A stretch of 64,000 bases of DNA from Egibacter rhizosphaerae (GTDB lineage Bacteria > Actinomycetota > Nitriliruptoria > Euzebyales > Egibacteraceae), in the NCBI RefSeq assembly GCF_004322855.1, contig NZ_CP036402.1, positions 1,984,001-2,048,000 on the forward strand. The letters are read 5' to 3'. The position numbers and the translations under genes are program-made. Shown in pieces: positions 24,913 through 33,914 of this stretch (positions within the stretch are counted from its first letter, which is position 1; the number at the start of each line of letters is the position of its first letter). Under the pieces are notes generated by a model that saw only the letters and a program-made list of their open reading frames with translations, was not told where the DNA came from and did no database searches.

Positions 24913-26525
24913 GGCGCGCCCCCACTCGCGTCGGAACCGGGCTCCGGTGACCGATCGTCCGGCGAACCGGCGCCCGCGGCGGAGACCTGGCCGGCCATCG
25001 CGAGACCGAGCTCGGTCGTGTCGGCGGTCGCGGCCGCGCGCTCCAGCACCAGCCTCCCCTCGCTCAGGACGACGATGCGGTCCGACAGCCCGCGCACCTC
25101 GTCGAGGTCCTCGCTGATGAGCAGGATCCCAGAGCCCTCGGCACGACGACGGTCCAGCAGACCGCGGACGAACTCGGTGGCCCCGACGTCGAGACCGCGG
25201 GTGGGGGCCGCGACGACGATGGCGTGCACGCCCTCGGGGCGCTCGAGCTCGCGGGCGAGCAACACCTTCTGCGCGTTGCCACCCGACAGATCGCGCAGCG
25301 CCGCGCCCGGGCCCGTCGTGCGAACGTCGAACCGGCTGATCACGGCCTGGGCCTCCTCGACCGCGCCCCGGCGGTCGAGGACGATCGACAACGAGCGGGT
25401 GAGCTGCAGGTTCTCGGCGATCGAGAGGCTCGGCGCGAGACCGGAGCCGAGCCGGTCCTCCGGCACGTAGGCGAGCCCGGCCGCGCGGGCGGCCTGCGGC
25501 CCACGGCCGGCGACGTCCCGGCCAGCGACCCGGACCGCGCCATGGCTGGGAGCCCGCAACCCCGCGACCACTTCAGCGAGCTCACGCTGCCCGTTGCCGG
25601 CCACACCGGCGACGCCGACGATCTCGCCGCCGTGAACCGTGAGGTCGACGCCCTCCAGAGCGCCCCGGCCGTCGACGGCGTCGAGGCCGAGCCCGGCGAG
25701 CTCGAGCACCGGCTGGCTCGGGGGGCCGGCGGCACGCTGCGGGGAGAGGTCGACGTCGCGGCCGACCATGAGGCGGGCGAGCTCGTCCGCGTCGCTCTCG
25801 GCCATCGCCCGCTGCCCGACGACGCGCCCGTCGCGCAGGACGGTGACGTCGTCGCTCACGGCCGTGACCTCGCGCAGCTTGTGGCTGATGAACACCACCG
25901 CCTTGCCGTCCGCGGCCAGCGCACGGACGGTCTCGAACAGCGCGTCGACCTCCTGGGGCGTGAGCACAGCCGTGGGTTCGTCGAGCAGCAGCACCTCCGC
26001 GCCGCGGTAGAGCGTCTTGACGATCTCGACGCGCTGGCGCTCGCCCACCGAGAGGTCGCCGACGACCGCCCGGGCATGGACCGGGAGGCCGTACCGGTCG
26101 GCCAGCGCGCTCACCGTCTCGCCGACCCGCCGCGCCGACCAGCGCCACGGCAGCCGTCGGTCGCCGAGCGCGAGGTTCTCGGCGACGGTGAAGCGGTCCA
26201 CCAGCCGGAAGTGCTGGTGGACCATGCCGATGCCACAGGCGAGCCCGTCGCGCGGGCTGCGCAGCTCGATGACACGGCCGTCGCGGCGGAGCTCGCCGCC
26301 GTCCGGCTGGTAGAGGCCGGTGAGGATCGAGGCCAGTGTCGACTTGCCCGCCCCGTTCTCACCGAGCAGGGCGTGGACCCGGCCCGGCCAGAGCGCGAGG
26401 TCGACCCCGGCGTTGGCGACCACGCCGGGAAAGACCTTCCGGACCCCGCGTGCCTCGAGCGCGGGGACGGCAGGCTCCGCCCGGGGCACGGACGGTTCGC
26501 CCGCGGGCACCGCCGCTCCGGTCAC
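24909..26525 (-). CDS. Nucleoside-type ABC importer, tandem ATPase
   Basis: 538 residues with two ABC domains. Domain 1 has Walker A GENGAGKST, signature LSVGERQRVEIVK, Walker B VLLLDEPTAVLTPQE and the H-loop FISHKLREV. Domain 2 has the degenerate P-loop GVAGNGQREL, LSGGNAQKVLLAREL and the AAPTRGLDVGA Walker B variant normal in this family. This tandem arrangement is that of sugar/nucleoside (RbsA/YufO) importers. It lies directly between the binding lipoprotein and the permeases in the leftward purine operon. Confidence 0.9.
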   Translation of the reverse strand: MTGAAVPAGEPSVPRAEPAVPALEARGVRKVFPGVVANAGVDLALWPGRVHALLGENGAGKSTLASILTGLYQPDGGELRRDGRVIELRSPRDGLACGIGMVHQHFRLVDRFTVAENLALGDRRLPWRWSARRVGETVSALADRYGLPVHARAVVGDLSVGERQRVEIVKTLYRGAEVLLLDEPTAVLTPQEVDALFETVRALAADGKAVVFISHKLREVTAVSDDVTVLRDGRVVGQRAMAESDADELARLMVGRDVDLSPQRAAGPPSQPVLELAGLGLDAVDGRGALEGVDLTVHGGEIVGVAGVAGNGQRELAEVVAGLRAPSHGAVRVAGRDVAGRGPQAARAAGLAYVPEDRLGSGLAPSLSIAENLQLTRSLSIVLDRRGAVEEAQAVISRFDVRTTGPGAALRDLSGGNAQKVLLARELERPEGVHAIVVAAPTRGLDVGATEFVRGLLDRRRAEGSGILLISEDLDEVRGLSDRIVVLSEGRLVLERAAATADTTELGLAMAGQVSAAGAGSPDDRSPEPGSDASGGAP

Positions 26526-26528
26526 CGG

Positions 26529-27776
26529 CTACTCCTCGATCTCGCCGATGACGCCCTCGACGAACCAGTCGAACTCGAGCAACTCCTCAAGCGACATCTC
26601 TTCGCCCTCGGGCACGCGCTCCTCACCCTCCTGATCGGTGAGTGGTCCGGTGAACGGCGCGAAGTCGCCGGCGACGATCTCGTCCCGGCGCGCCTCGACC
26701 TCCTCGATCGCGTCGTCGGGCACCGACTCCCCGAACGGTGCGAGGTTCACGAGCCCGTCGGCCATGTCGCCGTAGTACTCGCGCGGCTCCCAGGTCCCGT
26801 CGAGCACCATCTCGGCGGTCTCGGTGTAGTAGGAACCCCAGTCCCACGCGGTCGCGGTCAGCCACGCGTCGGGGGCGAACTCCTCCATGTCCGAGTGATA
26901 GCCGGTCCAGTGCGCCCCCGCGTCCTCGGCGGCCTGACCGACCGCCGGCGAGTCCTGGTGCATGCCGACGACGTCGACCCCGGCGTCCAGCAGGCTCTCG
27001 GCGGCCTGACCCTCGGTCTCGGGGTCGTACCACGTCGAGGTCCACACGACCTGGACCGTCGCGTCCGGGTTCATCTCCTGGGCACCGAGCGCGTAGGCGT
27101 TGATCCCGCGCACCACCTCGGGGATCGGGAACGCGGCTACGTAGCCGAGCTCGCCGGTCTCGCTGACCGCGCCGGCGGCCATGCCCTCGAGGTAGCGGCC
27201 CTCCTCGGCCGCGCCGAAGTAGTTGCCCATGTTCTCGGTCGTCGTGAACCCGGTGGCGTGCTCGAACACGACGTCGGGGTAGCGCTCGCTCACCGCGGCC
27301 ATCTGGTCCTGGTAGCCGAAGCTCGTACCGAAGATCAGGTCGTGGCCGTCACGGGCGAGGTCGTCGAAGACCTCCTCGCTGCCGGCGCCCTCCTCGACGT
27401 TCTCGACGTAGGTCGTCTCGACCTGGTTGCCGAGGTTCTCCTCCATGTCCTGGCGCCCGACGTCGTGGCGGTAGGTCCAGCCGGCGTCGCCCACGGGCCC
27501 GACGTAGACGAACGCGACGCTCAGCGCGTCCTCGTCGGCCTCGCCGTCGTCGGGGTCGTCGTCGGGCTCGTCAACGGGCTCGTCGTCCTCGTCGCCATCG
27601 TCGTCGCCATCGTCGTCGCCATCGTCGTCGCCATCGTCGTCGGCCTCGTCGTCCGGCTCGTCGGCGACGGCGTCGTCGTCGTCATCGGGCTCGTCGGCGA
27701 TCTCGTCGGTGTCGCAGCCAGCGGCTGCGAGCAACGCGAGCGCGAGCAGCATGAGCAGTAGGTGTCTCAGGCGCAT
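26529..27776 (-). CDS. BMP-family nucleoside-binding lipoprotein
   Basis: 415 residues with a good ribosome binding site (GAGGGGAG). Signal peptide with lipobox LAAAGC (Cys at about 20), then an unusually acidic linker of ~55 residues containing repeated DDDG units (27595-27642), then the Bmp domain: VAFVYVGPVGDAGWTYRHDVGRQ, FGTSFGYQDQMAAVSERYPDVVFEHATGF, NMGNYFGAAEEGRYLEGMAAG. This is the extracytoplasmic substrate receptor for the importer downstream. BMP proteins of this type bind purine nucleosides or related compounds. The acidic linker may act as a spacer through the cell wall. Confidence 0.9.
   Translation of the reverse strand: MRLRHLLLMLLALALLAAAGCDTDEIADEPDDDDDAVADEPDDEADDDGDDDGDDDGDDDGDEDDEPVDEPDDDPDDGEADEDALSVAFVYVGPVGDAGWTYRHDVGRQDMEENLGNQVETTYVENVEEGAGSEEVFDDLARDGHDLIFGTSFGYQDQMAAVSERYPDVVFEHATGFTTTENMGNYFGAAEEGRYLEGMAAGAVSETGELGYVAAFPIPEVVRGINAYALGAQEMNPDATVQVVWTSTWYDPETEGQAAESLLDAGVDVVGMHQDSPAVGQAAEDAGAHWTGYHSDMEEFAPDAWLTATAWDWGSYYTETAEMVLDGTWEPREYYGDMADGLVNLAPFGESVPDDAIEEVEARRDEIVAGDFAPFTGPLTDQEGEERVPEGEEMSLEELLEFDWFVEGVIGEIEE
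27595..27642 (-). repeat. 12-bp tandem repeat coding for DDDG
   Basis: Four perfect copies of a 12-base unit (CCATCGTCGTCG on the plus strand) encode consecutive Asp-Asp-Asp-Gly units in the linker after the lipobox of the BMP lipoprotein. Length changes would stay in frame. Confidence 0.9.
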
Positions 27777-27894
27777 CGGTCACTCCCCTCGTCCGGCTCC
27801 CGCAGCGGGTGCGCCGCGACAGCGTGGCTATCCCGTACCGGTCAGCGCCCGCGGGCCCGCCACCCCACCCTCGTGGAGGCGCGCTCGGGACCGC

Positions 27895-29187
27895 TCACGA
27901 CCACAGGCGGCGAGCACGCCGCGCGAGGTCGCGTCGGCTGGCCTCGAGGTCGAGGCCGGCCAGGTTCCCCTCCTCAGCGATCGGCTCCCCCCCGACGAGC
28001 ACCGTCTCGGCCCGGCGGTCCGGGCCGAGCACGAGCCCGTCGACGGCGTCGGGGACATCGGCGATATCGTCGGCGGGCCAGACCACGAGGTCGGCGCGCG
28101 CGCCGGGCTCCAACCGCCCGATGTCGTCGCGCCCGAGGCACGCGGCGCCGCCCGCGGTGGCCAAGTCGAGCACGTCGGCAGGCATCAGCGCGTCGGGTCG
28201 GCCCGTGCGCTGGCGCGCGGTGAACAGCGCCTGGCGCAACTCGGTGTGGAGCGTGCCCTGCTCGTTCGAGGCAACCCCGTCGACGCCGAGGCCGACCGCG
28301 ACGCCGGCCGCACGCAGGTCGGTCGTCCGGCACATCCCGGCGCCCAGGCGCGCGTTGCTCGACGGACAGTGCCCCACGCCCGCGCCGGCCTCGGCGAGCC
28401 GGGTGATCTCGGCGTCGTTGAAGTGGACGCCGTGGGCGAACCAGACGTCGTCGGCGACCCAGCCGAGGTCGTCGAGGAACTCGAGCGGGCGGCAGCCGAA
28501 CCGCTCCAGGCAGTCGGCCTCCTCCTCACGGGTCTCGGCGAGGTGGGTGTGCAGCTGCAGGCCGCGCCGTCTGGCGAGGTCGGCGGATTCGCGCATGAGC
28601 TCCGGGGTGACGCTGAACGGGCTGCAGGGCGCGACCGTGACGCTGATCCGCTCCCCGTCGTGCCAGCGGTCGGCGATCCGCTCGGTCGAGGCGAGGATCG
28701 CGTCGCGGTCCTCGGTGACGTGGTCGGGCGGCAGTCCGCCGTCGGACTCGCCGAGGTCCATCGACCCGCGCGCGAGGTGCAGGCGGATCCCCACCTCGCC
28801 GGCGGCCTCGCCGAGCGCGTCGAAGACCCGCTCGTCGCCGCCGGGCACGAGGTAGTGGTGGTCGGCGGCGGTGGTGCACCCCGACAGGGCGAGCTCGGCG
28901 AGCCCGACGCGGGCCGCGGCGCGGACGTCGTCGACGTCCAGGTGTGCCCAGGTCGGGTACAGCGTCGTGAGCCAGTTGAACAGGTCACAGCCGACCGCGC
29001 GGCCGCGGGTCATCCACTGGTAGAGGTGATGGTGGGTGTTCACGAACCCGGCGGTGACGATCGCCCCGTCGACCCGGCGGACACGATCGCCATCGGCCGG
29101 CGCGACCTCGCCGACCGCCTCGATTCGGTCGCCCGAGATGGCGATGTCGCCGGGCCACCGAGCGCCGCGCAGGACCAGGCGGCTCAC
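27895..29187 (-). CDS. 8-oxoguanine deaminase-type amidohydrolase
   Basis: 430 residues from GTG 29187, which overlaps the stop of the xanthine dehydrogenase large subunit. Amidohydrolase with the metal site VNTHHHLYQWMTR, the segment LSGCTTAADHHYLVPGG, HTHLAET, FAHGVHFND and GLGVDGVASNE. The HLYQ, LFNWLxxLYPxW and TTAADHHY segments match 8-oxoguanine deaminases rather than classical guanine deaminase. It would convert 8-oxoguanine to urate and ammonia, feeding the urate oxidase gene of the divergent operon. Isocytosine or related substrates cannot be excluded. Confidence 0.82.
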   Translation of the reverse strand: MSRLVLRGARWPGDIAISGDRIEAVGEVAPADGDRVRRVDGAIVTAGFVNTHHHLYQWMTRGRAVGCDLFNWLTTLYPTWAHLDVDDVRAAARVGLAELALSGCTTAADHHYLVPGGDERVFDALGEAAGEVGIRLHLARGSMDLGESDGGLPPDHVTEDRDAILASTERIADRWHDGERISVTVAPCSPFSVTPELMRESADLARRRGLQLHTHLAETREEEADCLERFGCRPLEFLDDLGWVADDVWFAHGVHFNDAEITRLAEAGAGVGHCPSSNARLGAGMCRTTDLRAAGVAVGLGVDGVASNEQGTLHTELRQALFTARQRTGRPDALMPADVLDLATAGGAACLGRDDIGRLEPGARADLVVWPADDIADVPDAVDGLVLGPDRRAETVLVGGEPIAEEGNLAGLDLEASRRDLARRARRLWS

Positions 29188-31553
29188 CGCGGAGCCCCCG
29201 CCACGTGGGGAGCGACCACACCGGTGACCTCCCCGTCGGCGCGCCCGAGCGCGAGATCCTCCTGGCGCACCGGCACCCGCGGCAGGCGACGGCCGGAGGC
29301 CGCGCGGACAGCCGCGACGACCGCGGGAGTCGACGAGATCGTCGGCGGCTCGCCGACGCCCTTCGCGCCGTAGGGCGCCCCGGGCTCGGGCTGCTCGATC
29401 ATGGTGGCCGCGACCTCGGGCATGTCGAGCGCGGTCGGGATCAGGTAGTCGGTGAACGACGGGTTCTTCACCAGCCCGTCGTCGACGACGATCTCCTCCA
29501 TCACCGCGAGCCCGAGGCCCTGCGCGATGCCGCCCTCGATCTGGCCGACCACCGACCGCGGGTTCAGCGCGCGCCCGACGTCCTGCCCGGTCGCGATCTG
29601 GCGGACGCGGACGAGGCCCAGCTCGGGGTCGACGTCGACGCTCGCGCGGTGCGCGGCGAACGCGAACGACACGTGCGCGGAGCCCTGCCCGTGCTCGTCG
29701 AGCGGCTCGGTCTCCACGTGGTGGTGCTCGCGCACCTTCTCGGCCGGGCGGTCGAGCAGGTCGCCGATCCGTGCCCGCTCGCCGTCCAGCGTCGAGAAGG
29801 CCCGCCCCTCGAAGAGCAGGCCGTCGATCGGGGCGTCCAGGCGCTCCGCGGCCCGCTGCGCGAGCTCGTCGCGCACCGCCTGGCAGGCGAGCTGCACCGC
29901 ACCGCCCGACATCCACGTCTGCCGAGACGCGCTCGTCGACCCTGCGGAGCCGATCAGCGTGTCGGCCGGAAGCAAGTGCACCTGCTCGACACCGAGCTCG
30001 GTCCGGACGATCTGCTGGGCGAGCGCGACGAAGCCCTGCCCCACCTCGGCCGCGGCGCAGTGCACGCTCGCGAGCGGCTCGCCGTCCGGCCCGCGTTCGA
30101 GACGGACCGACGCGGTCGAGAAGTCGTCGAACCCCTCCGAGTACATGAGGTTCTTGAAGCCGACCGCGACGCCGGTGCCGCGGCGCACGCCGTCAGGGTC
30201 CGCCGTCAGGCCCGCTCCCCCGGGTCGCAGGGTCTCCGGGTCGTCCGGTGAGGGTTCCGGCGGCTCGTCGTGGGCGATCGCCTCCTCGATGCACGCGCGC
30301 ACCGGTGCCGTCCCGTGCAGCACCTGTCCGGTGATGAGCTCGTCGCCGCTCTCGAGCGCGTTGCGCAGCCGCAGCTCGACGGGGTCCATGCCGAGCGCCT
30401 CGGCGAGGCGATCCATCTGGGCCTCGTGGGCGAAGCAGACCTGCACCGCCCCGAAGCCGCGCATCGCGCCGCACGGCGGGTTGTTCGTGCGCACCACCCA
30501 GCCGTCGATCCGGGCGTTGGGCACTCGGTAGGGACCCGCCGAGAAGCAGACCGCGTTGCCGAGCACCGCGGTGGAGGACGAGGCGTAGGCGCCACCGTCG
30601 AGCAACAACCGCGCCTCGACGCTCACCAGGTCGCCCGAGGAGGTCGCGGTGTGCCGGTACCACATCCGGGCCGGGTGGCGGTGCACGTGACCGAGGAAGC
30701 TCTCCTCGCGGCTGTAGAGCATCTTGACCGGACGGGCCGTCCGCAGCGCGAGCATGCAGGCGTGCACCTGCAGGCTGATGTCCTCGCGGGCGCCGAACGC
30801 GCCGCCGACGCCGGAGAGGGTCAGGCGGACCTGATCGGCGGGCAGGGCGAGGCACGCCGCCACCTGATCGCGGTCGACGTGCAGCCACTGCGTCGAGATG
30901 TAGAGCTCCACGCCGCCGTCGTCGGTCGGCATCGCGAGACCCGACTCCGGGCCCATGAACGCCTGGTCCTGCATTCCGACCTCGTAGGTCCCCTCGACGA
31001 CCACCTCACCGGCGGCGTCGGGGTCACCGCGGCGCAGCGGCAGGTATCGGACGATGTTGCCGTCGGGATGGATCGCCGGCTCGGTCAGCGCGGCCTCGCC
31101 GTCGGTGAGGGGCTCGAGCGGCTCGTAGTCGACGGTGATCGAGTCGAGTGCCCGGCGCGCCAGCTCGGGATGTTCGGCGGCCACCAGGGCCACCGGCTCG
31201 CCCTGGAAGCGCACCACGTCGCTCGCGAGCACCGGCTGGTCGGCGTGCTCGAGCCCGTAGACGGGCTTGCCCGGCACGTCCGCGGCCGTGAGGACGCACG
31301 CCACGCCCTCCATCGCCTCGGCCTCGGAGGTGTCGATGTCGCGGATCCGGGCTGCCGGATGCGGGCTGCGCAGCGCCCGGCCCCACAGCATCCCGCGCGC
31401 GTACAGGTCGCTGGAGAACGCGAAGTCGCCGGTCACCTTCGGGACGCCGTCGGGGCGGTCGGCGCTCTCGCCGAGCCCCCCGCGCACCCCGCCGCGGGTG
31501 GTCGTGCCCTCGTCGACGGTGCTCATCGTGGCGCCTTCGTCCACGGTGCTCAT
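29184..31553 (-). CDS. Xanthine dehydrogenase, molybdopterin subunit
   Basis: 789 residues from ATG 31553, overlapping the iron-sulfur subunit stop (ATGA). Contains the aldehyde oxidase/xanthine dehydrogenase a/b hammerhead domain (RPDGVPKVTGDFAFSSDLYARGMLWGRALRSPHPAARI), the Moco-binding segments SGVGGAFGAREDISLQVHACMLA, NNPPCGAMRGFGAVQ and the catalytic-Glu region KGVGEPPTISSTPAVVAAVRAA. It hydroxylates hypoxanthine or xanthine to urate. The first 18 codons are a 27-base sequence present twice in tandem. Middle gene of the leftward purine operon. Confidence 0.9.
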   Translation of the reverse strand: MSTVDEGATMSTVDEGTTTRGGVRGGLGESADRPDGVPKVTGDFAFSSDLYARGMLWGRALRSPHPAARIRDIDTSEAEAMEGVACVLTAADVPGKPVYGLEHADQPVLASDVVRFQGEPVALVAAEHPELARRALDSITVDYEPLEPLTDGEAALTEPAIHPDGNIVRYLPLRRGDPDAAGEVVVEGTYEVGMQDQAFMGPESGLAMPTDDGGVELYISTQWLHVDRDQVAACLALPADQVRLTLSGVGGAFGAREDISLQVHACMLALRTARPVKMLYSREESFLGHVHRHPARMWYRHTATSSGDLVSVEARLLLDGGAYASSSTAVLGNAVCFSAGPYRVPNARIDGWVVRTNNPPCGAMRGFGAVQVCFAHEAQMDRLAEALGMDPVELRLRNALESGDELITGQVLHGTAPVRACIEEAIAHDEPPEPSPDDPETLRPGGAGLTADPDGVRRGTGVAVGFKNLMYSEGFDDFSTASVRLERGPDGEPLASVHCAAAEVGQGFVALAQQIVRTELGVEQVHLLPADTLIGSAGSTSASRQTWMSGGAVQLACQAVRDELAQRAAERLDAPIDGLLFEGRAFSTLDGERARIGDLLDRPAEKVREHHHVETEPLDEHGQGSAHVSFAFAAHRASVDVDPELGLVRVRQIATGQDVGRALNPRSVVGQIEGGIAQGLGLAVMEEIVVDDGLVKNPSFTDYLIPTALDMPEVAATMIEQPEPGAPYGAKGVGEPPTISSTPAVVAAVRAASGRRLPRVPVRQEDLALGRADGEVTGVVAPHVAGAPR
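31500..31553 (-). repeat. Tandem duplication of the xanthine dehydrogenase start region
   Basis: Two 27-base units (31527-31553 and 31500-31526 on the minus strand) both begin ATGAGCACCGT and encode MSTVDEGAT and MSTVDEGTT. Each carries an ATG, so the gene has two equivalent starts nine codons apart; only the first overlaps the upstream stop. Confidence 0.85.
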
Positions 31554-32110
31554 CGCGCCTCCTCCCGCCGGCTCTGGACCTGCTCGACTGCCTCGAGGAT
31601 CCGTCCGTAGCCGGTGCAGCGGCAGAGGTTGCCGCTGATCGCCTCGCGGACGGTGAGATCGTCGGCGTCGGGCGCCCGGTCGAGCAGGTCGTGCACCGCG
31701 ACGATCAGCCCCGGGGTGCAGAAGCCGCACTGCACCGCACCGGTGTCGAGGAACGCCTGCTGCACGTCGGTCAGCTCCTCGGCGTCATCGCCGGCGAGGC
31801 CCTCGACGGTGCGGATGTCGGCGTCGACCGCGTCGGCGGCGAGCACGCAGCACGAGCAGACGAGCACTCCGTCGAGCAACACCGAGCAGGAGCCGCACTC
31901 GCCCTGGTCGCAAGCGTTCTTCGAGCCCGGCATCCCCAGCCGCTCGCGGAGGACGTAGAGCAGGCTCTCGCCCACCCAGGCGCCCGGCACCTCGCGCGTG
32001 CGACCGTTGATCGTCAACGCGTAGACCAGCTCGGGATCGGGTTCCGGCGCGGGGTCCGAACCCCCCCGGCGCACATCGTCGGGATCGCGTGGACCGGTCG
32101 GGCTCGTCAT
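31550..32110 (-). CDS. Xanthine dehydrogenase, [2Fe-2S] subunit
   Basis: 186 residues from ATG 32110, AGGAGG upstream. After a ~30-residue acidic/Pro-rich leader come the plant-type ferredoxin motif CDQGECGSCSVLLDG with Cys further at VCSCC, and the second cluster CGFCTPG ... GNLCRCTGYGRILEAV. Both cluster-binding cysteine sets are complete. It passes electrons from the molybdenum site to FAD. Overlaps both neighbours by four bases, indicating coupled translation of the three subunits. Confidence 0.92.
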   Translation of the reverse strand: MTSPTGPRDPDDVRRGGSDPAPEPDPELVYALTINGRTREVPGAWVGESLLYVLRERLGMPGSKNACDQGECGSCSVLLDGVLVCSCCVLAADAVDADIRTVEGLAGDDAEELTDVQQAFLDTGAVQCGFCTPGLIVAVHDLLDRAPDADDLTVREAISGNLCRCTGYGRILEAVEQVQSRREEAR

Positions 32111-32946
32111 GCGGACAGACACCTCCTGAGGGCACGGTCGGCGAGCACGCCGACGGCATGGCGTCGGTACTCGGCCGTGCTGCGGTGGTCGGAGATCGGG
32201 TTCGTCGCGGCCGCGCACGCATCGGCGAAGCGCGCGATCGCGTCGTCGGGGCACGTCAGGCGGTGCCAGTCCACGGCCGCGCTCACGGCCTGCTCGGCCT
32301 CGGCGGGACGCACGGGGGTCGCCGCGACCGCGCCGAGCCCCACCCGCACGCGGCGGTGGTCGGTGTCGAGGATCAGCGACAGGCACGCGATCGAGATCAC
32401 CATCGCGTTGCGCGGGCCGATCTTCGCGGTGTGCTGGGGCCCCGCGACACGCCGTGCCCGCACCGCTCGGATCAGCTCGTCGGGCCGCCGAGCGGTGCGC
32501 TTGGGCCCGGTGATGAACTCGGCGAGCGGCAACCGGCGGGACCCCTCGGCGGACACGAGCTCAACCTCCGCGTCGAGCGCGAGCAACCACGGGAGGGTGT
32601 CGCCGGCCGGACTCGCCGTGCCGAGGTTGCCCCCGACCGTGCCCGCGTTGCGGATCTGCGGGGAGCCGACCGTCCGGGAGGCCATCGCGAGACCCGGCGC
32701 CTCGTCGGCCAGGCGCGTCTCGATGTCCCCGTAGGTCACCATCGCGCCCAGCTCGAGCGCGCCGTCGTCGATGCGGTGCTCCCGCAGCTCCTCGGCCCGG
32801 CGCAGCGCGACGATGCGCTCCGGATGGCGGTGGCCCAGGTTCGTCTCCACGACGAGATCGGTGCCCCCGGCGAGCGGTTGCGCGTCGGGGTGCTCGGCGA
32901 GGGCGGATACGGCCTCGCCGAGGCTGCGTGGTCGGGTCACGGACAC
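32107..32946 (-). CDS. Xanthine dehydrogenase, FAD subunit
   Basis: 279 residues. CoxM/XdhB-type FAD-binding protein: RPRSLGEAVSALAEHPDAQPLAGGTDLV, LGAMVTYGDIE, the TVGSPQIRNAGTVGGNLGTASPAGDTLPWLLALDA FAD motif and a C-terminal CO_deh_flav_C domain (LGAVAATPVRPAEAE). Transfers electrons to NAD+. Ends in a four-base overlap with the iron-sulfur subunit gene; starts 30 bases after the DUF77 gene. Confidence 0.92.
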   Translation of the reverse strand: MSVTRPRSLGEAVSALAEHPDAQPLAGGTDLVVETNLGHRHPERIVALRRAEELREHRIDDGALELGAMVTYGDIETRLADEAPGLAMASRTVGSPQIRNAGTVGGNLGTASPAGDTLPWLLALDAEVELVSAEGSRRLPLAEFITGPKRTARRPDELIRAVRARRVAGPQHTAKIGPRNAMVISIACLSLILDTDHRRVRVGLGAVAATPVRPAEAEQAVSAAVDWHRLTCPDDAIARFADACAAATNPISDHRSTAEYRRHAVGVLADRALRRCLSA

Positions 32947-32976
32947 GTCGGCTCCTCGTAGGGTCGCAACAGTTTG

Positions 32977-33291
32977 TCAGCGTTCAGGGTCACGGGTGTC
33001 TCGGGGGTGTGACGGCTCGATGTCGCCCGGCGCGTCACCGCCCGTCGCGGCGGGCCGGTCGAGGCGCTCGATCTGCACCGCGATCCGATCGGCGCCGCGG
33101 TGCAGGGCGGCCTCGTTCAGGCGCGCCAGCGCGGCGAGCACGGCGGAGGCCTCGCCCTCGACGCTCGAGCCGAACGGCCCCATGTCCACGGCGAGCCCCT
33201 CCGCGGCGGCGGCCTCCACCGCGGCTTGCACGTGGGCGCCCGGGTGGCCGGGGACGAACGGCTCGACGGTGAACTCGGCGCGCAACCTCAT
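32977..33291 (-). CDS. DUF77 / thiamine-binding-like (YkoF/MTH1187) protein
   Basis: 104 residues from ATG 33291, overlapping the regulator gene by four bases. One ferredoxin-like repeat with EFTVEPFVPGHPGAHVQAAVEAAAAEGLAVDMGPFGSSVEGEASAVLAALARLNEAALHRGADRIAVQIERL, as in MTH1187/YkoF proteins, some of which bind hydroxymethylpyrimidine or thiamine. The C-terminal 25 residues are disordered and charged. Its place in a purine operon suggests ligand sensing or a stabilising role, but the function is unknown. Confidence 0.7.
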   Translation of the reverse strand: MRLRAEFTVEPFVPGHPGAHVQAAVEAAAAEGLAVDMGPFGSSVEGEASAVLAALARLNEAALHRGADRIAVQIERLDRPAATGGDAPGDIEPSHPRDTRDPER

Positions 33292-33842
33292 CGCCCCGCC
33301 TCGCGACCGCCGTCGACCCCCGAGCCGGTTCGGCCACCGTCCTCGCCGCTCGCCGCAGCGAGGTAGTTGTACACGGTGAATCGGGAGACCCCCAGTCTGG
33401 CGGCCACGTCCTCCACGGCCTTGCGCAGCACGAACGCGCCACGGGAGTCGAGCTCGGCGACGACCTCCTGCTTCTGGGTGCGCGACAGTGCGTCGAGCGG
33501 ACCCCCGTGGCGGTCGGCCAACTCGTCCAACAACTGCCCGAGCGCGTCGTGGAGCGGAGGGATGCGCCGCTCCTCGGGCAGACGGACCCTCCCGACGGGC
33601 TGGCCCTCGTAGACGAGCGGGATCTCGCGTCCGCCGGGCTCGTCCGGGCCGAGCAGGCACGTGCCCCGACCGTCGTAGAGGCTGCCGTCGAGCGCGGTCA
33701 CGAGCGGGGCGACGGACACGAGCACCGGATGCCAGGCCTCCGCGGCCGCGTGGCCGCGCGCGTCGACCGGTTCCCCGGACGGCGGCGCGAGGCCCCGCGG
33801 CTCGTGTTCGACCGACCCCTCGCTCCCAACCACGAGCCGCAT
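33288..33842 (-). CDS. Helix-turn-helix regulator of the purine operons
   Basis: 184 residues from ATG 33842 (GGAAG upstream); the frame stays open to 34043 but would overlap the divergent allantoinase gene. The central region (WHPVLVSVAPLVTALDGSLYDGRGTCLLGPDE) may be a small ligand domain. The C-terminal LSRTQKQEVVAELDSRGAFVLRKAVEDVAARLGVSRFTVYNYL is the HTH_22-type helix-turn-helix of YheO/DtrR-like regulators. First gene of the leftward operon and divergent from allantoinase, so it is the obvious candidate to control both. The effector (urate, allantoin or a purine) is not deducible. Confidence 0.75.
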   Translation of the reverse strand: MRLVVGSEGSVEHEPRGLAPPSGEPVDARGHAAAEAWHPVLVSVAPLVTALDGSLYDGRGTCLLGPDEPGGREIPLVYEGQPVGRVRLPEERRIPPLHDALGQLLDELADRHGGPLDALSRTQKQEVVAELDSRGAFVLRKAVEDVAARLGVSRFTVYNYLAAASGEDGGRTGSGVDGGREAGR

Positions 33843-33914
33843 CGTACTTCCACGAGCGAGGGCGTCGAGGGGCGATCTTGACAGGTCGTTGAATGCGCCC
33901 GAGCGTTCCGGCCC
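33843..33914. promoter_or_regulatory. Divergent control region of the purine operons
   Basis: The 72 bases between the regulator and allantoinase starts must contain both promoters. TTGACA (33878-33883) and TTGAA (33889-33893) give a direct TTGA repeat with an 11-base period, one helical turn, which could be a -35 element or an operator. No clear -10 box is visible in either direction. Confidence 0.4.
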
